Part shown: positions 1-9,057 of the stretch, in pieces | Layout: each line of letters starts with the position of its first letter | How positions within the stretch are numbered: the stretch's first letter is position 1 | From: Youngiibacter fragilis 232.1 | GTDB lineage: Bacteria; Bacillota; Clostridia; Clostridiales; Clostridiaceae | Length of the DNA stretch: 42,846 nt | NCBI RefSeq assembly: GCF_000495435.3 | Contig: NZ_AXUN02000185.1 | Coordinates: 53,316-96,161, forward strand | Direction: 5' to 3' | Notes under the pieces: generated by a model | Told to the model about the DNA's origin: nothing | Seen by the model: only the letters and a program-made list of their open reading frames with translations | Databases searched by the model: none | Program-made: the position numbers and the translations under genes

Positions 1-24
1 CCTCATCGAGGGTGCTTCTTCCAT
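1..24 (-). CDS. possible start of a further gene, cut by the window edge
   Basis: An ATG at position 24 on the minus strand opens a frame of eight codons that runs off the window, seven bases after the plsY stop. In many clostridia plsY is followed by gpsA, but these eight residues do not identify anything, and the upstream sequence has only a weak ribosome binding site. It could equally be chance. Confidence 0.2.
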
Positions 25-30
25 CTTTTA

Positions 31-675
31 TCACTTATTTTTCTTGTGCTTGTTTATGGCATGCCTCAGGCCGTGTTCAGTACCTGCCATGATCCTCTTG
101 AAATTGGGGATGTGCTTCCATAAGCTTACTGCCCACAGAAGCAGGGATACCATGACGCTCGGCAATCCATGCCCAAGGACTATTGCGCTGATCACTCCCG
201 AGGTGACCAGTACCAGGGTTCCTATGGCTATATGGTCTGTAACCACAGTTACCAGGGTTGTAAGGAGTATACCTGCAATTCCCAGCAGGGGATTGATGCC
301 CAGGAGCATTCCCGCATATGAGGCGGTGCCTTTGCCTCCCTTGAACTTCATGTAGAACGGGAAGTCATGGCCGAAGATTACTGCCGCACCGTTAAGGTAC
401 ATGGGCAGATAGCCCTGGTCCACATAGCCTGATGCCATGAGCCTTCTTACGATCACAACCGACAGGACCGCCTTTGCTATGTCAAGAAGAGCAACTGCGA
501 TTCCCCAGCTCCAGCCGAAGGATACAGCCGCATTTGAAGCTCCTGAGTTCCCGAAGCCGAGCTTCCTGATGTCCACCTTCTTGAAAATCCTGCCAAGTAT
601 GTATGCTGACTGCAGATTACCGAAAAGATAGCCTATCAGTATGATTACCACATAATTCAAGGAAAGCACCCCCAT
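31..675 (-). CDS. plsY: glycerol-3-phosphate acyltransferase PlsY
   Basis: PlsY transfers an acyl group from acyl-phosphate to glycerol-3-phosphate in the cytoplasmic membrane, the first acylation step of phosphatidic acid synthesis. The protein has several hydrophobic segments and the family signatures: GNSGASN near residues 42-48 and FKGGKGTA near 111-118. The usual family length is about 200 residues, so it is complete. It lies six bases after rimO and probably shares its transcript. The first in-frame start is the ATG at 675, but that has a poor ribosome binding site. A TTG at 660 lies six bases after GGGGGTG and may be the real start. Product call is firm, start is not. Confidence 0.93.
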   Translation of the reverse strand: MGVLSLNYVVIILIGYLFGNLQSAYILGRIFKKVDIRKLGFGNSGASNAAVSFGWSWGIAVALLDIAKAVLSVVIVRRLMASGYVDQGYLPMYLNGAAVIFGHDFPFYMKFKGGKGTASYAGMLLGINPLLGIAGILLTTLVTVVTDHIAIGTLVLVTSGVISAIVLGHGLPSVMVSLLLWAVSLWKHIPNFKRIMAGTEHGLRHAINKHKKNK

Positions 676-680
676 AGATA

Positions 681-2012
681 TTATTGGATCTCTATTTCTC
701 CGTACAAGTCATATTCTGTTGATTCCGTTATCCTGGTCCTGACATAGGAGCCTGCGATAAGCTCTTCGTCAGTCTCGATATATACGAGACCGTCAATTTC
801 AGGAGCCATCTCAGACGTCCTTCCATACCATCCGTTCTCATCAATACCTTCAACAAGGACATCGTATACCCTGTCGACTTTGGTACCGTTGACATCACTG
901 GATATTCCCTGCTGAAGCGACATTATGGCGTCCCTTCTCTGTTCCTTCACTGACTTCTTTACCTGTCCCTGCATAAGGGCTGCCGGAGTCCCTTCCTCCT
1001 TGGAATAGGTGAATACGCCGAGTCTGTCGAATTTGACATCATTGACGAAATCAAGAAGTTCCTGGAATTCCTCATCGGTTTCCTGAGGGAAGCCTACAAT
1101 GAGGGATGTCCTGAGGACTATTTCAGGTATTTCCTTCCTGAGCTTCGATATGAGCTCGGTTATTGTCTTCTTTGTGGTCCTTCTTGCCATTCTCTTGAGG
1201 ACGGAATCCGATATGTGCTGTATCGGGAGGTCAAGGTATTTAACGACCTTTTCGTTGTCCCTCAGCTCATATATGAGTTCATCGTCGAACTCCTCAGGAT
1301 AGAGGTAAAGGACCCTGATCCACCTGATGCCGCCTATCTCCTTGAGACCTCTTAAGAGCTCAGGAAGAGCCTTCTTCCCATATAGGTCGGTACCGTATCT
1401 GGTCGTGTCCTGCGCAACGAGGATCAGTTCGGTGGTTCCGCTCTCAGCGAGTAGTCTGGCTTCATTCAGTATATGGTCCATTTCCCTGCTCCTGTATTTG
1501 CCCCTTATCTTCGGGATGATGCAGTAAGTGCAGAAGTTGCTGCAGCCCTCGGAGATCCTCAGGTATGCGGTCTGACCGAAGCCTGTGGTAACCACCCTTT
1601 CGCCTTCGTTGATACCTGAATCCGAATAATCCAGCATCATTATCTTCTGCCTCGTGTTTATGAACTTCTCCACGTACGTGTCAAGGAAGCCATAGTTATT
1701 GACACCGAGGATGACGTCAAGCTCAGGCATGAGCGTAAGGAGCTCCTCACCGTACCTCTGGGTCAGGCACCCTGTGGCCATAAGCAGCTTGCAGTTGTGC
1801 GACTTCTTGTATTCTGCCATCTCGAGGATGGTATCTATAGATTCCTGCTTCGAGCTCTCAATGAATCCGCATGTATTGACTATTATGATATCAGCCTCAG
1901 ACGGATCCTCGGTGAGGACATACTTGTCCCTGAGCATCCCCAGCATTATCTCAGAGTCTATCCTGTTCTTGTCGCAGCCGAGGCTCACGAGACCTAACTT
2001 GTACTTGTCCAA
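681..2012 (-). CDS. rimO: ribosomal protein S12 methylthiotransferase RimO
   Basis: RimO is a radical-SAM enzyme that adds a methylthio group to an aspartate of ribosomal protein S12. The N-terminal UPF0004 domain has cysteines at about 13, 48 and 82 for one [4Fe-4S] cluster. The radical-SAM CxxxCxxC motif (CSNFCTYC) is at about 157-164, and a TRAM-like domain closes the protein. The opening residues MDKYKLGLVSLGCDKN are typical of RimO rather than the tRNA enzyme MiaB. The start is TTG at 2012, with GGAGG eight bases upstream. A promoter lies about 50 bases upstream, so it need not depend on the fatty-acid operon before it. Length (443) is normal. Confidence 0.95.
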   Translation of the reverse strand: MDKYKLGLVSLGCDKNRIDSEIMLGMLRDKYVLTEDPSEADIIIVNTCGFIESSKQESIDTILEMAEYKKSHNCKLLMATGCLTQRYGEELLTLMPELDVILGVNNYGFLDTYVEKFINTRQKIMMLDYSDSGINEGERVVTTGFGQTAYLRISEGCSNFCTYCIIPKIRGKYRSREMDHILNEARLLAESGTTELILVAQDTTRYGTDLYGKKALPELLRGLKEIGGIRWIRVLYLYPEEFDDELIYELRDNEKVVKYLDLPIQHISDSVLKRMARRTTKKTITELISKLRKEIPEIVLRTSLIVGFPQETDEEFQELLDFVNDVKFDRLGVFTYSKEEGTPAALMQGQVKKSVKEQRRDAIMSLQQGISSDVNGTKVDRVYDVLVEGIDENGWYGRTSEMAPEIDGLVYIETDEELIAGSYVRTRITESTEYDLYGEIEIQ

Positions 2013-2058
2013 AAATCATTCCTCCAAAAGGGTAAACCAAATTGTATTCAACCAAATT

Positions 2059-2087
2059 ATTATATCCTAATCCATGCATATTTCCAA
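2059..2087 (-). promoter_or_regulatory. sigma-A-type promoter for rimO-plsY
   Basis: On the minus strand TTGGAA (2087-2082) and TATAAT (2064-2059) are separated by exactly 17 bases. The expected start point is near 2052, about 40 bases before the TTG start of rimO. Confidence 0.7.
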
Positions 2088-2099
2088 CATTATTTTACT

Positions 2100-2125
2100 T
2101 TCCGGTGAAGCACCTCTTGCCGGAA
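2100..2125 (-). terminator. weak hairpin after accA
   Basis: TTCCGG and CCGGAA arms, with an inner short AAG/CTT stem, lie in the 187-base gap between accA and rimO. No U-run follows, so this may be a processing site or weak terminator rather than a true intrinsic terminator. Apart from this hairpin and the rimO promoter, nothing else was seen in the gap. Confidence 0.3.
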
Positions 2126-2199
2126 GAGTACCCATATGTACAGACCAGAATTGACAGATTCAAAAATGGAAATGGGACGCCAGGCATCCTATTGGATTC

Positions 2200-2997
2200 C
2201 TATGCATCCCATTTTCCGATTCCGAATGACCTGAACCTGTTGTATCTTGCTTCTACAAGAGTATCGTCTGTCTCTTTCCTGGCATTGTCGATGAAGGTCC
2301 TTATTATTCCTGACATATCCCTTACCACAAGGTTGAAGTCCTTGTCGATACCGCCGTACTCAGGGACAATGCCCTCGATCACCCTCAGCTTGAGGAGCTC
2401 ATCGGAGGTTATCTTCATGATCTCGCTGGCTTCCTTCGCCTTGGAGGCATCCTTGTAAAGTATGGATGAGAAGCCTTCCGGTGAGAGTATGGAGTATATG
2501 GAATTCTCGAGCATATACACCTGGTCTCCTACAGCAAGGGCTAAAGCCCCACCGCTTCCGCCTTCTCCTGTTATGAAGCTTATTATCGGGGTCTTCACAG
2601 TTGCTGTTTCAAAAAGGCACCTTGCGATGGCCTCGCCCTGTCCCCTTTCCTCAGCCTCGACAGCGCAGCCTGCACCCTTGGTGTCAATGAGGATTATGAC
2701 AGGCCTTTTGAACTTCTCCGCCTGCCTTATGAGCCTCAGCGCCTTCCTGTATCCTTCCGGATTTGGATTGCCGAAGTTCCTCATTATGTTCTCCTCAAGT
2801 GTCTTGCCTCTCTGAATTGCGACCACTGTCACAGGAGTGCCCATGAAGAAGCCGACTCCGCCAATAACAGCTCCGTCTTCCTTGAACAGCCTGTCTCCCT
2901 TGAACTCCATGAAGCCATCTATCATGGCGTCTATGAAGTCAAGTGGAAGCGGCCTGTGCTTGTCTCTTGCCTTTTGTACCTTTTCCCATGCACCCAT
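2200..2997 (-). CDS. accA: acetyl-CoA carboxylase carboxyltransferase subunit alpha
   Basis: AccA with AccD forms the carboxyltransferase that moves CO2 from carboxybiotin to acetyl-CoA, giving malonyl-CoA for fatty acid synthesis. The sequence has the crotonase-like fold signatures of the alpha subunit: a KGAGC region near residue 110, and GEGGSGGALALAVGD followed by the ENSIYSILSPEG segment that is characteristic of AccA. At 265 residues it is the short form common in Firmicutes, lacking much of the long N-terminal part seen in enterobacteria. It starts immediately after the accD stop with AGGAGA six bases upstream, and is the last gene of the fatty-acid operon. Confidence 0.95.
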   Translation of the reverse strand: MGAWEKVQKARDKHRPLPLDFIDAMIDGFMEFKGDRLFKEDGAVIGGVGFFMGTPVTVVAIQRGKTLEENIMRNFGNPNPEGYRKALRLIRQAEKFKRPVIILIDTKGAGCAVEAEERGQGEAIARCLFETATVKTPIISFITGEGGSGGALALAVGDQVYMLENSIYSILSPEGFSSILYKDASKAKEASEIMKITSDELLKLRVIEGIVPEYGGIDKDFNLVVRDMSGIIRTFIDNARKETDDTLVEARYNRFRSFGIGKWDA

Positions 2998-3870
2998 CTA
3001 ATTTCTCCTGTGTATCATGAGGAGCCTGTGAAGGTAATCCTTCAGGTCCTCACGCTTTACTATAGCATCGAGGAAGCCATGTTCCAGCAGGAACTCCGCA
3101 CTCTGGAAATCCTCAGGCAGCTTCTGCCTTATGGTTCCCTCTATCACCCTTCTGCCTGCGAAACCTATAAGCGTTCCGGGTTCAGCGATTATAATGTCAC
3201 CGAGCATCGCGAATGACGCGGTCACTCCGCCTGTGGTCGGGTCCGTCGGGACCGATACGTACAGAAGGCCTTCATCCGAATGTCTCTTGAGTACTGCTGA
3301 TACTTTCGCCATCTGCATGAGGGACATTATCCCCTCCTGCATCCTTGCTCCACCTGAAGCAGAGAATATTACAAGAGGAAGCTTGTAGAAGATCGCGAAC
3401 TCAACGAGTGAAGCAAGCTTCTCGCCTACAGCGGTTCCCATTGAGCCCATCATGAAGCCGGGTTCCATTACGCCTATGGCAGTCCTTATGCCTCCTATGT
3501 TCCCATATCCTGTGATGACAGCTTCCTTGAGACCTGAATTCTTCATTGAGGTCTCAAGCTTGTTGCCATAGCCCGGAAATCCAAGCGGATCGTTGCCGAC
3601 TATGTTCTCATTGATCTCCCTGAAGGTATCAGCGTCAACCACAAGGCTGATCCTGGCATGTGCCCCGAGCCTGTGGTATGCTCCGCATTTGGGGCATACC
3701 CCGTGATTCTTCTCAAGGTCATCCGTTATTATGAATTTCTCGCACTTCACGCATTTGGTCCACAGGCCTTCAGGGATCGAAGGGGCTGAAGCGGCAGCCT
3801 CGTCTCTCCGATCCATTGTCTCCTGAGGCGGCAGCGTGAAATACTGCTTGTTTTTCTTAAAGATTCCCAT
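2998..3870 (-). CDS. accD: acetyl-CoA carboxylase carboxyltransferase subunit beta
   Basis: AccD pairs with AccA as carboxyltransferase. A four-cysteine zinc ribbon (CVKC...CPKC, about residues 40-62) precedes the crotonase-fold core. The core includes SGGARMQEG and a long segment ending in GFAGRRVIEGTIRQKLPE, which is typical of the beta subunit. The ATG overlaps the accC stop (TGATG), indicating translational coupling. Length of 290 residues is normal. Call is secure. Confidence 0.95.
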   Translation of the reverse strand: MGIFKKNKQYFTLPPQETMDRRDEAAASAPSIPEGLWTKCVKCEKFIITDDLEKNHGVCPKCGAYHRLGAHARISLVVDADTFREINENIVGNDPLGFPGYGNKLETSMKNSGLKEAVITGYGNIGGIRTAIGVMEPGFMMGSMGTAVGEKLASLVEFAIFYKLPLVIFSASGGARMQEGIMSLMQMAKVSAVLKRHSDEGLLYVSVPTDPTTGGVTASFAMLGDIIIAEPGTLIGFAGRRVIEGTIRQKLPEDFQSAEFLLEHGFLDAIVKREDLKDYLHRLLMIHRRN

Positions 3871-5213
3871 CAGTCATCCCACCTAATCTCATCAAGCGTC
3901 GCAGTATGGTAACCGCCTGTAAGGAAGAAGTCACTTCTAAGTATCCTCTCCTGGTACTCCACGTTTGTCTTGATGCCTTCAATCGTAAGCTCGTCAAGTG
4001 CGCTCTTCATCTTCATGATTGCGTCATCCCTGTCCTTGCCGTGGACTATGAGCTTTGCCACCATGGAGTCGTAGAAAGGAGGGATCGTGAAGCCGCTGTA
4101 TACTCCGCTGTCTACCCTCACACCGTTGCCTGAAGGAAAGTGGACGAATGTAAGCTTTCCCGGGCATGGAGCAAAGTTGTTCCATGGGTCTTCAGCATTG
4201 ATCCTGCACTCTATGGCATGTCCTCTGAATTCCACTGATTCCATTGTTATGGAAAGGGCTTCGCCAAGGGCGATCCTTATCTGTTCCTTTATAAGGTCCA
4301 CACCAGTTACCATTTCTGTTACAGGATGCTCGACCTGGATCCTTGTATTCATTTCCATGAAATAGAACTCATCATCAGCACCCAGAAGGAACTCTACCGT
4401 TCCCGCTCCCAGATAGTCTGAGGCTGCTGCGCATGCCATTGCGGCCTCGCCCATCCTTGTCCTCAGGGAGTCTGAAAGAGCAGGAGATGGAGTCTCCTCG
4501 AGGACCTTCTGCTTCCTTCTCTGAAGGGAGCAATCCCTCTCACCGAGATGTACGGTATTGCCGAAGCTGTCCCGGAGGATCTGGAATTCTATGTGCCTTG
4601 GGTTCTTGATGAACTTCTCGATATATACTCCGTCTTCCCCGAAATTGACCATTGCTTCCTTCTTGGCAGCCATCATTGCGTCCTTCAGCTCTTCTCGTCT
4701 GGTGACTATCCTTATACCCTTGCCGCCTCCGCCTGAGGATGCCTTGACCAGCACAGGATATCCCATGCCTTCTGCAATGGCTTCAGCCTCCTCATAGGTC
4801 GCAACATCTCCGTCAGATCCCGGGACTACCGGAACTCCGGCATTTTTTGCGGTTGCCTTAGCCATGGACTTGTCTCCCATAAGGGATATGGTCCTTTCGG
4901 ACGGTCCGACGAAGGTGATGCCGCATTCGCTGCAGAGCCTTGCAAACAGGGGATTCTCCGAGAGGAACCCGTATCCTGGATGTATGAGGTTCGCTCCGGT
5001 CAGAACCGCAACGGAAAGGATGTTCTCCATATTGAGGTAGCTGTCCTTCGAGTAGTTTTTGCCTATGCAGTATGATTCATCTGCAAGCTTGACATGGAGG
5101 GACTCCCTGTCAGCTTCAGAATGAACCGCCACTGTGGCTATTCCCATTTCTCTGGCCGCCCTCAGTATCCTGAGAGCTATTTCGCCCCTGTTGGCGATAA
5201 GTAGTTTGTTCAT
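3870..5213 (-). CDS. accC: acetyl-CoA carboxylase biotin carboxylase
   Basis: AccC carboxylates the biotin on AccB using ATP and bicarbonate. The N-terminal MNKLLIANRGEIALR and the ATP-grasp core are present, including the glycine-rich loop SSGGGGKGIR, EKFIKNPRHIEFQ and MNTRIQVEHPVTEM (catalytic Glu/Arg region). I place the start at the ATG at 5213. A GTG four codons upstream is in frame, but AGGTGAG sits seven bases before the ATG and overlaps that GTG. The gene follows fabZ by a few bases and overlaps accD. Length about 447 residues, as expected. Confidence 0.95.
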   Translation of the reverse strand: MNKLLIANRGEIALRILRAAREMGIATVAVHSEADRESLHVKLADESYCIGKNYSKDSYLNMENILSVAVLTGANLIHPGYGFLSENPLFARLCSECGITFVGPSERTISLMGDKSMAKATAKNAGVPVVPGSDGDVATYEEAEAIAEGMGYPVLVKASSGGGGKGIRIVTRREELKDAMMAAKKEAMVNFGEDGVYIEKFIKNPRHIEFQILRDSFGNTVHLGERDCSLQRRKQKVLEETPSPALSDSLRTRMGEAAMACAAASDYLGAGTVEFLLGADDEFYFMEMNTRIQVEHPVTEMVTGVDLIKEQIRIALGEALSITMESVEFRGHAIECRINAEDPWNNFAPCPGKLTFVHFPSGNGVRVDSGVYSGFTIPPFYDSMVAKLIVHGKDRDDAIMKMKSALDELTIEGIKTNVEYQERILRSDFFLTGGYHTATLDEIRWDD

Positions 5214-5225
5214 AGTAATTCTCAC

Positions 5226-5648
5226 CTATCCTAGTACGAAAAGCAGTTCTCCTTCACAGACAACCTCGCCATTCACGAAGGCCTTGCCTGTACCTTTTCC
5301 GAATGTGCTTTTCAGCTTTGTGATGTTTACCTCGAGGGTAAGGGTGTCTCCAGGACGTACCTGCTTCCTGAACTTGACCTTGTCAAGTCCGGCAAAGAAA
5401 GGCATCTTTCCCTTCATGGATTCCATTGAAAGTATTCCCACAGCACCGGTCTGGGCCATGGCTTCAACTATCAGCACTCCGGGCATCACCGGATGCTCCG
5501 GATAATGCCCCCTGAAGAAGTCCTCGTTCATGGTCACATTCTTTATTGCCCTGCAGTATTCCCCTGGCCTGACCTCGTCGACCCTGTCGATGAGGAGGAA
5601 GGGCTGCCTGTGGGGGATCGTCTTCATTATTTCATTGATGTCCATCAT
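5226..5648 (-). CDS. fabZ: 3-hydroxyacyl-ACP dehydratase FabZ
   Basis: FabZ removes water from 3-hydroxyacyl-ACP in the elongation cycle. The hot-dog fold signature is visible: IPHRQPFLLIDRV near the N terminus and FRGHYPEHPVMPGVLIVEAMAQ, which contains the catalytic His and Glu. AGGAGG lies eight bases before the first of two tandem ATGs. The gene lies between accB and accC, a common clostridial arrangement that ties malonyl-CoA supply to the cycle. Length of 140 residues is normal. Confidence 0.95.
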   Translation of the reverse strand: MMDINEIMKTIPHRQPFLLIDRVDEVRPGEYCRAIKNVTMNEDFFRGHYPEHPVMPGVLIVEAMAQTGAVGILSMESMKGKMPFFAGLDKVKFRKQVRPGDTLTLEVNITKLKSTFGKGTGKAFVNGEVVCEGELLFVLG

Positions 5649-5651
5649 CTT

Positions 5652-6143
5652 CTAGTCCTCCTTTATCTGGAAGAGGGCTTTTCCGTAGTCAACCATCTCT
5701 CCGTCTTCAGGGAGTACTGCCATGACCATACCTGAATATGGCGACTTTATCTCGTTCATTATCTTCATCGCTTCAATGATGCAGAGGGTATCACCCTTCT
5801 TCACCATGTCCCCTACGGTTACAAAAGGCTTTTCACCTTCACCAGGTCTTGAATAGAAGCTTCCGACAATGGGGCTTGTGACCTCGGTATATACCGCATC
5901 AAGAGAAGCCTTGTCAGCAGGGGCATAGGATACCGGGCCGCTGGATAATGCCGGTGCGGCTGCAGCTTCAGAAGCGACCTCTTCGGTTGCTGAACCGGTC
6001 TTCACTGACTTATGTTTTTTCTCAGGCTTTTCCTTCAGTCTCGAGACTGAGAGGGAATCACCCCCGAGTTTTACCTTAAGCTCTGTGAAATCCGATTTTT
6101 CAAAGGTTTCAAGGAGCTTGAGAAGATCTCCTAATTCCATCAT
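5652..6143 (-). CDS. accB: biotin carboxyl carrier protein of acetyl-CoA carboxylase
   Basis: AccB carries the biotin that shuttles CO2 between AccC and AccA/AccD. The C-terminal biotinyl domain contains EAMKIMNEI, whose Lys is the biotinylation site. It is preceded by an Ala/Pro/Ser-rich linker (about residues 55-85) and an N-terminal helical region. The start is placed at the ATG at 6143, which shares its A with the TAA of fabF, so the two genes are translationally coupled. A second ATG at 6140 is better spaced from GGAGG and may be the one used. Length about 163 residues. Confidence 0.93.
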   Translation of the reverse strand: MMELGDLLKLLETFEKSDFTELKVKLGGDSLSVSRLKEKPEKKHKSVKTGSATEEVASEAAAAPALSSGPVSYAPADKASLDAVYTEVTSPIVGSFYSRPGEGEKPFVTVGDMVKKGDTLCIIEAMKIMNEIKSPYSGMVMAVLPEDGEMVDYGKALFQIKED

Positions 6144-7369
6144 TAACCCTCCCATTCCTTGAACAGTATGGAAGCGTTGTGTCCGCCGAAGCCCAGTGAG
6201 TTTGAAAGCGCATATGAAATCTTGGCTTCCTGCATGCTGCCGTAAACCACATTCACTGAGACGACCTCATCTATGTTCTGTGTGTTGATTGTCGGAGGAA
6301 TGAAGGAATCCCTTACGGAGAGGACAGATGCGATAGCCTCAACTCCGCCTGCTGCTCCAAGAAGGTGGCCTGTCATGGATTTTGTCGAGCTGACCTTGAC
6401 CTCGTTTCCGAAAAGCCTTGATATCGCCTTTGACTCAAGCTGGTCGTTCATCGGGGTGCTTGTTCCATGGGCGTTTATGTAGTCCACCTTGTCAGGTGTG
6501 ATCCCTGCTTCCTCGACGGCCTTCTTCATTGCCATGTATCCGCCGAGTCCCTCAGGATGAGGTGCGGTTATATGGTATGCATCCGATGTCGAGCCGTAGC
6601 CAACGATCTCCGCATATATCCTTGCCCCTCTCTTCATTGCGCTCTCAAGCTCCTCGAGAACTATGACTCCTGCTCCTTCGCCCATTACGAAGCCCTTCCT
6701 GTCCCTGTCAAAGGGAATGGAGCCCTTCGTCCTGTCATCAGTCTCGTTAAGAGCCTTCATGTTAGCGAATCCTGCTATTGCCATGGGGGTAATGGAAGCT
6801 TCGGTGCCTCCGGTCACAGCAACCTTGGAGTAGCCGTGCTTTATGCTCCTGAAGGCTTCTCCGATTGCATGTGTTCCCGACGCGCATGCCGATACCGTCG
6901 AGAAGGATGATCCCATGGCCTTGAGCCTTATGGAGACTTCTCCGGCAGCCATGTTGATTATGTTCATAGGTATGAAGAAAGGCGATACCCTTCCAGGCCC
7001 CTTCTCAATGAACTTCTGGACATTCTCCTCCATGGTTGAAAGACCGCCGATCCCTGACGATACATATACTGAAACATCGAAAGGGTCATACTGGCCTTCA
7101 GCGATACCTGAATCCTTCCATGCCTCTTCAGATGCAAGGATCGCAAGCTGAGTGAACCTGTCCATCCTTCTTGCTTCCTTCTTTCCCACTGCCTCGGCTA
7201 CATCAAGACCCTTGATCTCTCCTGCGAGTACTGCCTTGAAGGCTGAAGTGTCAAAGGTTGAGATCTTGTCTATCCCGTTTCTGCCTTCCTTGAGTCCGGC
7301 ATTGAATTCCTCTACATTGTTTCCTATGGGTGTCACGGCGCCCATTCCCGTTACGACTACTCTGTACAT
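6143..7369 (-). CDS. fabF: beta-ketoacyl-ACP synthase II FabF
   Basis: FabF condenses malonyl-ACP with growing acyl-ACP. The thiolase-fold triad Cys-His-His is visible: SACASGTHAIG (nucleophilic Cys near residue 162), NAHGTSTPMND (His near 300) and GHLLGAAGG (His near 337). The N-terminal YRVVVTGMGAVTPIG is typical. AGGAGG lies shortly before the ATG, which follows the fabG stop by nine bases. Length of 408 residues is standard. Confidence 0.96.
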   Translation of the reverse strand: MYRVVVTGMGAVTPIGNNVEEFNAGLKEGRNGIDKISTFDTSAFKAVLAGEIKGLDVAEAVGKKEARRMDRFTQLAILASEEAWKDSGIAEGQYDPFDVSVYVSSGIGGLSTMEENVQKFIEKGPGRVSPFFIPMNIINMAAGEVSIRLKAMGSSFSTVSACASGTHAIGEAFRSIKHGYSKVAVTGGTEASITPMAIAGFANMKALNETDDRTKGSIPFDRDRKGFVMGEGAGVIVLEELESAMKRGARIYAEIVGYGSTSDAYHITAPHPEGLGGYMAMKKAVEEAGITPDKVDYINAHGTSTPMNDQLESKAISRLFGNEVKVSSTKSMTGHLLGAAGGVEAIASVLSVRDSFIPPTINTQNIDEVVSVNVVYGSMQEAKISYALSNSLGFGGHNASILFKEWEG

Positions 7370-7378
7370 GCTTTCCTC

Positions 7379-8110
7379 CTACATGCTCATGCCGCCGTCT
7401 ACGGCAAGCACCTGACCTGTTATGTATGAACTCTCCCTCTTTGCGAGGAACAGGACCGCATTCGCGATGTCCTCAGTCTTCCCAAGCTCCTTAAGCGGAA
7501 TCGATTCGCTTATGGCTGCCTTCTGCTCATCTGTAAGCACTCCGGTCATGTCTGTTGACACATAGCCCGGTGCGACTGCGTTGCAGGTGATGCCCCTTCT
7601 GGCAAGCTCCCTTGCTACAGATTTGGTAAGTCCTATCACGCCCGCCTTTGAAGAAGCGTAGTTGGCCTGACCCGCGTTGCCCATGATTCCAACTACAGAG
7701 GATATGTTTATTATCCTGCCGTATCTCTTCTTCACCATGGTTCCGCTCACTTCCCTTATCATGTTGAACGTGCCGGTGAGGTTGACATCAAGTACCTTCC
7801 TGAAGTCTTCGGTCTTCATCCTGAGAAGGAGTCCGTCCTTTGCTATCCCTGCATTGTTCACAAGTACGCTGACTGTGCCGAATGCCTCAATGGCCTTCTT
7901 CACTATCGCCTTGGCATCCTCTTCAACTGAGACGTCGCCCTTGACCGCTATGTAGGAAGCCCCCATGGAATCAAGCTTCTCGACAAGCTCAAGGGGCTCG
8001 CGGCTCGTATAGTTCACCACCACGTTATAGCCTTCCTTTGCGAAGGCCAATACGCATTCTGCACCTATACCCCTTCCGCTTCCGGTTATTATTGCCGTCA
8101 TCTTATCCAT
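7379..8110 (-). CDS. fabG: 3-oxoacyl-ACP reductase FabG
   Basis: FabG reduces 3-oxoacyl-ACP with NADPH. It is a short-chain dehydrogenase: the nucleotide-binding GSGRGIG is near residues 10-16, NNAG near 85-88, and the catalytic Ser-Tyr-Lys at about S137/138, Y151 and K155 (YASSKAG). The C-terminal SYITGQVLAVDGGMSM is typical of FabG. The ATG at 8110 is preceded by AGGAGG and overlaps the fabD stop by eight bases. Length of 243 residues is normal. Confidence 0.95.
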   Translation of the reverse strand: MDKMTAIITGSGRGIGAECVLAFAKEGYNVVVNYTSREPLELVEKLDSMGASYIAVKGDVSVEEDAKAIVKKAIEAFGTVSVLVNNAGIAKDGLLLRMKTEDFRKVLDVNLTGTFNMIREVSGTMVKKRYGRIINISSVVGIMGNAGQANYASSKAGVIGLTKSVARELARRGITCNAVAPGYVSTDMTGVLTDEQKAAISESIPLKELGKTEDIANAVLFLAKRESSYITGQVLAVDGGMSM

Positions 8111-9041
8111 TCTGTGCTCCTCCTAACGAATCAAGCTCCTTCAGAAGAGCTTCCATGTCTGAAATGCTGTCTACTGAATATATGCTTCCCTTTACCTTGT
8201 TCTGCTTCGCAAGCGATGCGAGAGCCTTTCCGGGCCCTACCTGTATGAAAATGTCCCCATCCTCTGAATCCAGCGCCTCGAATGATTGTACAAGCCTTAC
8301 AGGACAATAGATATGCTTCTCAAGGATCTCCCTGAAGTCATCCCCTTCATCGTAGAAGGTTCCCTTATAGTTGGAAAGTACCCTTGTTTCAGGCATCCTG
8401 ACCTCAATACCGTCAAGGAAGCTCCGGAACTCTTTTCCTGCTTCAGACATCAGCTTGGTATGGAACGCTCCGGATACATTGAGGAAGGTTATCTTCTTTG
8501 CTCCTGCTTCCTTTAGCGCTGATTCGAACTCGGCCTTCCTGGAAGCGAGTCCTCCGCATACTGTCTGGCTTGGAGCGTTGTAGTTCGAGACCCAGAGTCC
8601 TTCCTTACCTTCAAGAACCTTCTCAATCAGGTCGCTCTGGAAGAATGAGACAGCTGCCAGGAATCCCTCCGTGTTGTCACAGGCCTTCTGCATGGCTTCG
8701 GACCTTTTGACAAGCAGTCTGACACCATCCTCGAAGGTAAATGCCCCTGCTGACGCGAGCGCGCCGTATTCTCCAAGGGAGAGGCCCATGAAGGCATCAG
8801 GTACAATGCCCTTTTCCCTGAGCACGGACATTATTCCGAAGCCCATGGTGAATATCGCTATCTGGGAGTTCTCGGTCTTGTCGAGAAGCTCCTTGTCTCT
8901 GAAAACAGAGGTAAGGTCCTTCCCTGATATTCTCGAGGCAGTTTCAACAGCCTCCCTGTAAACACCGTAGTTTTCAAGGAAATCAAGACCCATGCCGGGT
9001 ACCTGCGCACCCTGGCCGGGGAAAAGAACATAAATACTCAT
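8103..9041 (-). CDS. fabD: malonyl-CoA:ACP transacylase FabD
   Basis: FabD loads malonyl units onto ACP. The N-terminal FPGQGAQ motif, the nucleophile elbow GLSLGEY (Ser near residue 88; Leu replaces the more usual His two positions before it) and SGAFHTKLM (catalytic His) are visible. The gene sits between fabK and fabG and overlaps fabG by eight bases. A rather distant AAAGGA serves as ribosome binding site. Length of 312 residues is normal. Confidence 0.94.
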   Translation of the reverse strand: MSIYVLFPGQGAQVPGMGLDFLENYGVYREAVETASRISGKDLTSVFRDKELLDKTENSQIAIFTMGFGIMSVLREKGIVPDAFMGLSLGEYGALASAGAFTFEDGVRLLVKRSEAMQKACDNTEGFLAAVSFFQSDLIEKVLEGKEGLWVSNYNAPSQTVCGGLASRKAEFESALKEAGAKKITFLNVSGAFHTKLMSEAGKEFRSFLDGIEVRMPETRVLSNYKGTFYDEGDDFREILEKHIYCPVRLVQSFEALDSEDGDIFIQVGPGKALASLAKQNKVKGSIYSVDSISDMEALLKELDSLGGAQNG

Positions 9042-9057
9042 ATGATACCAATCCTTT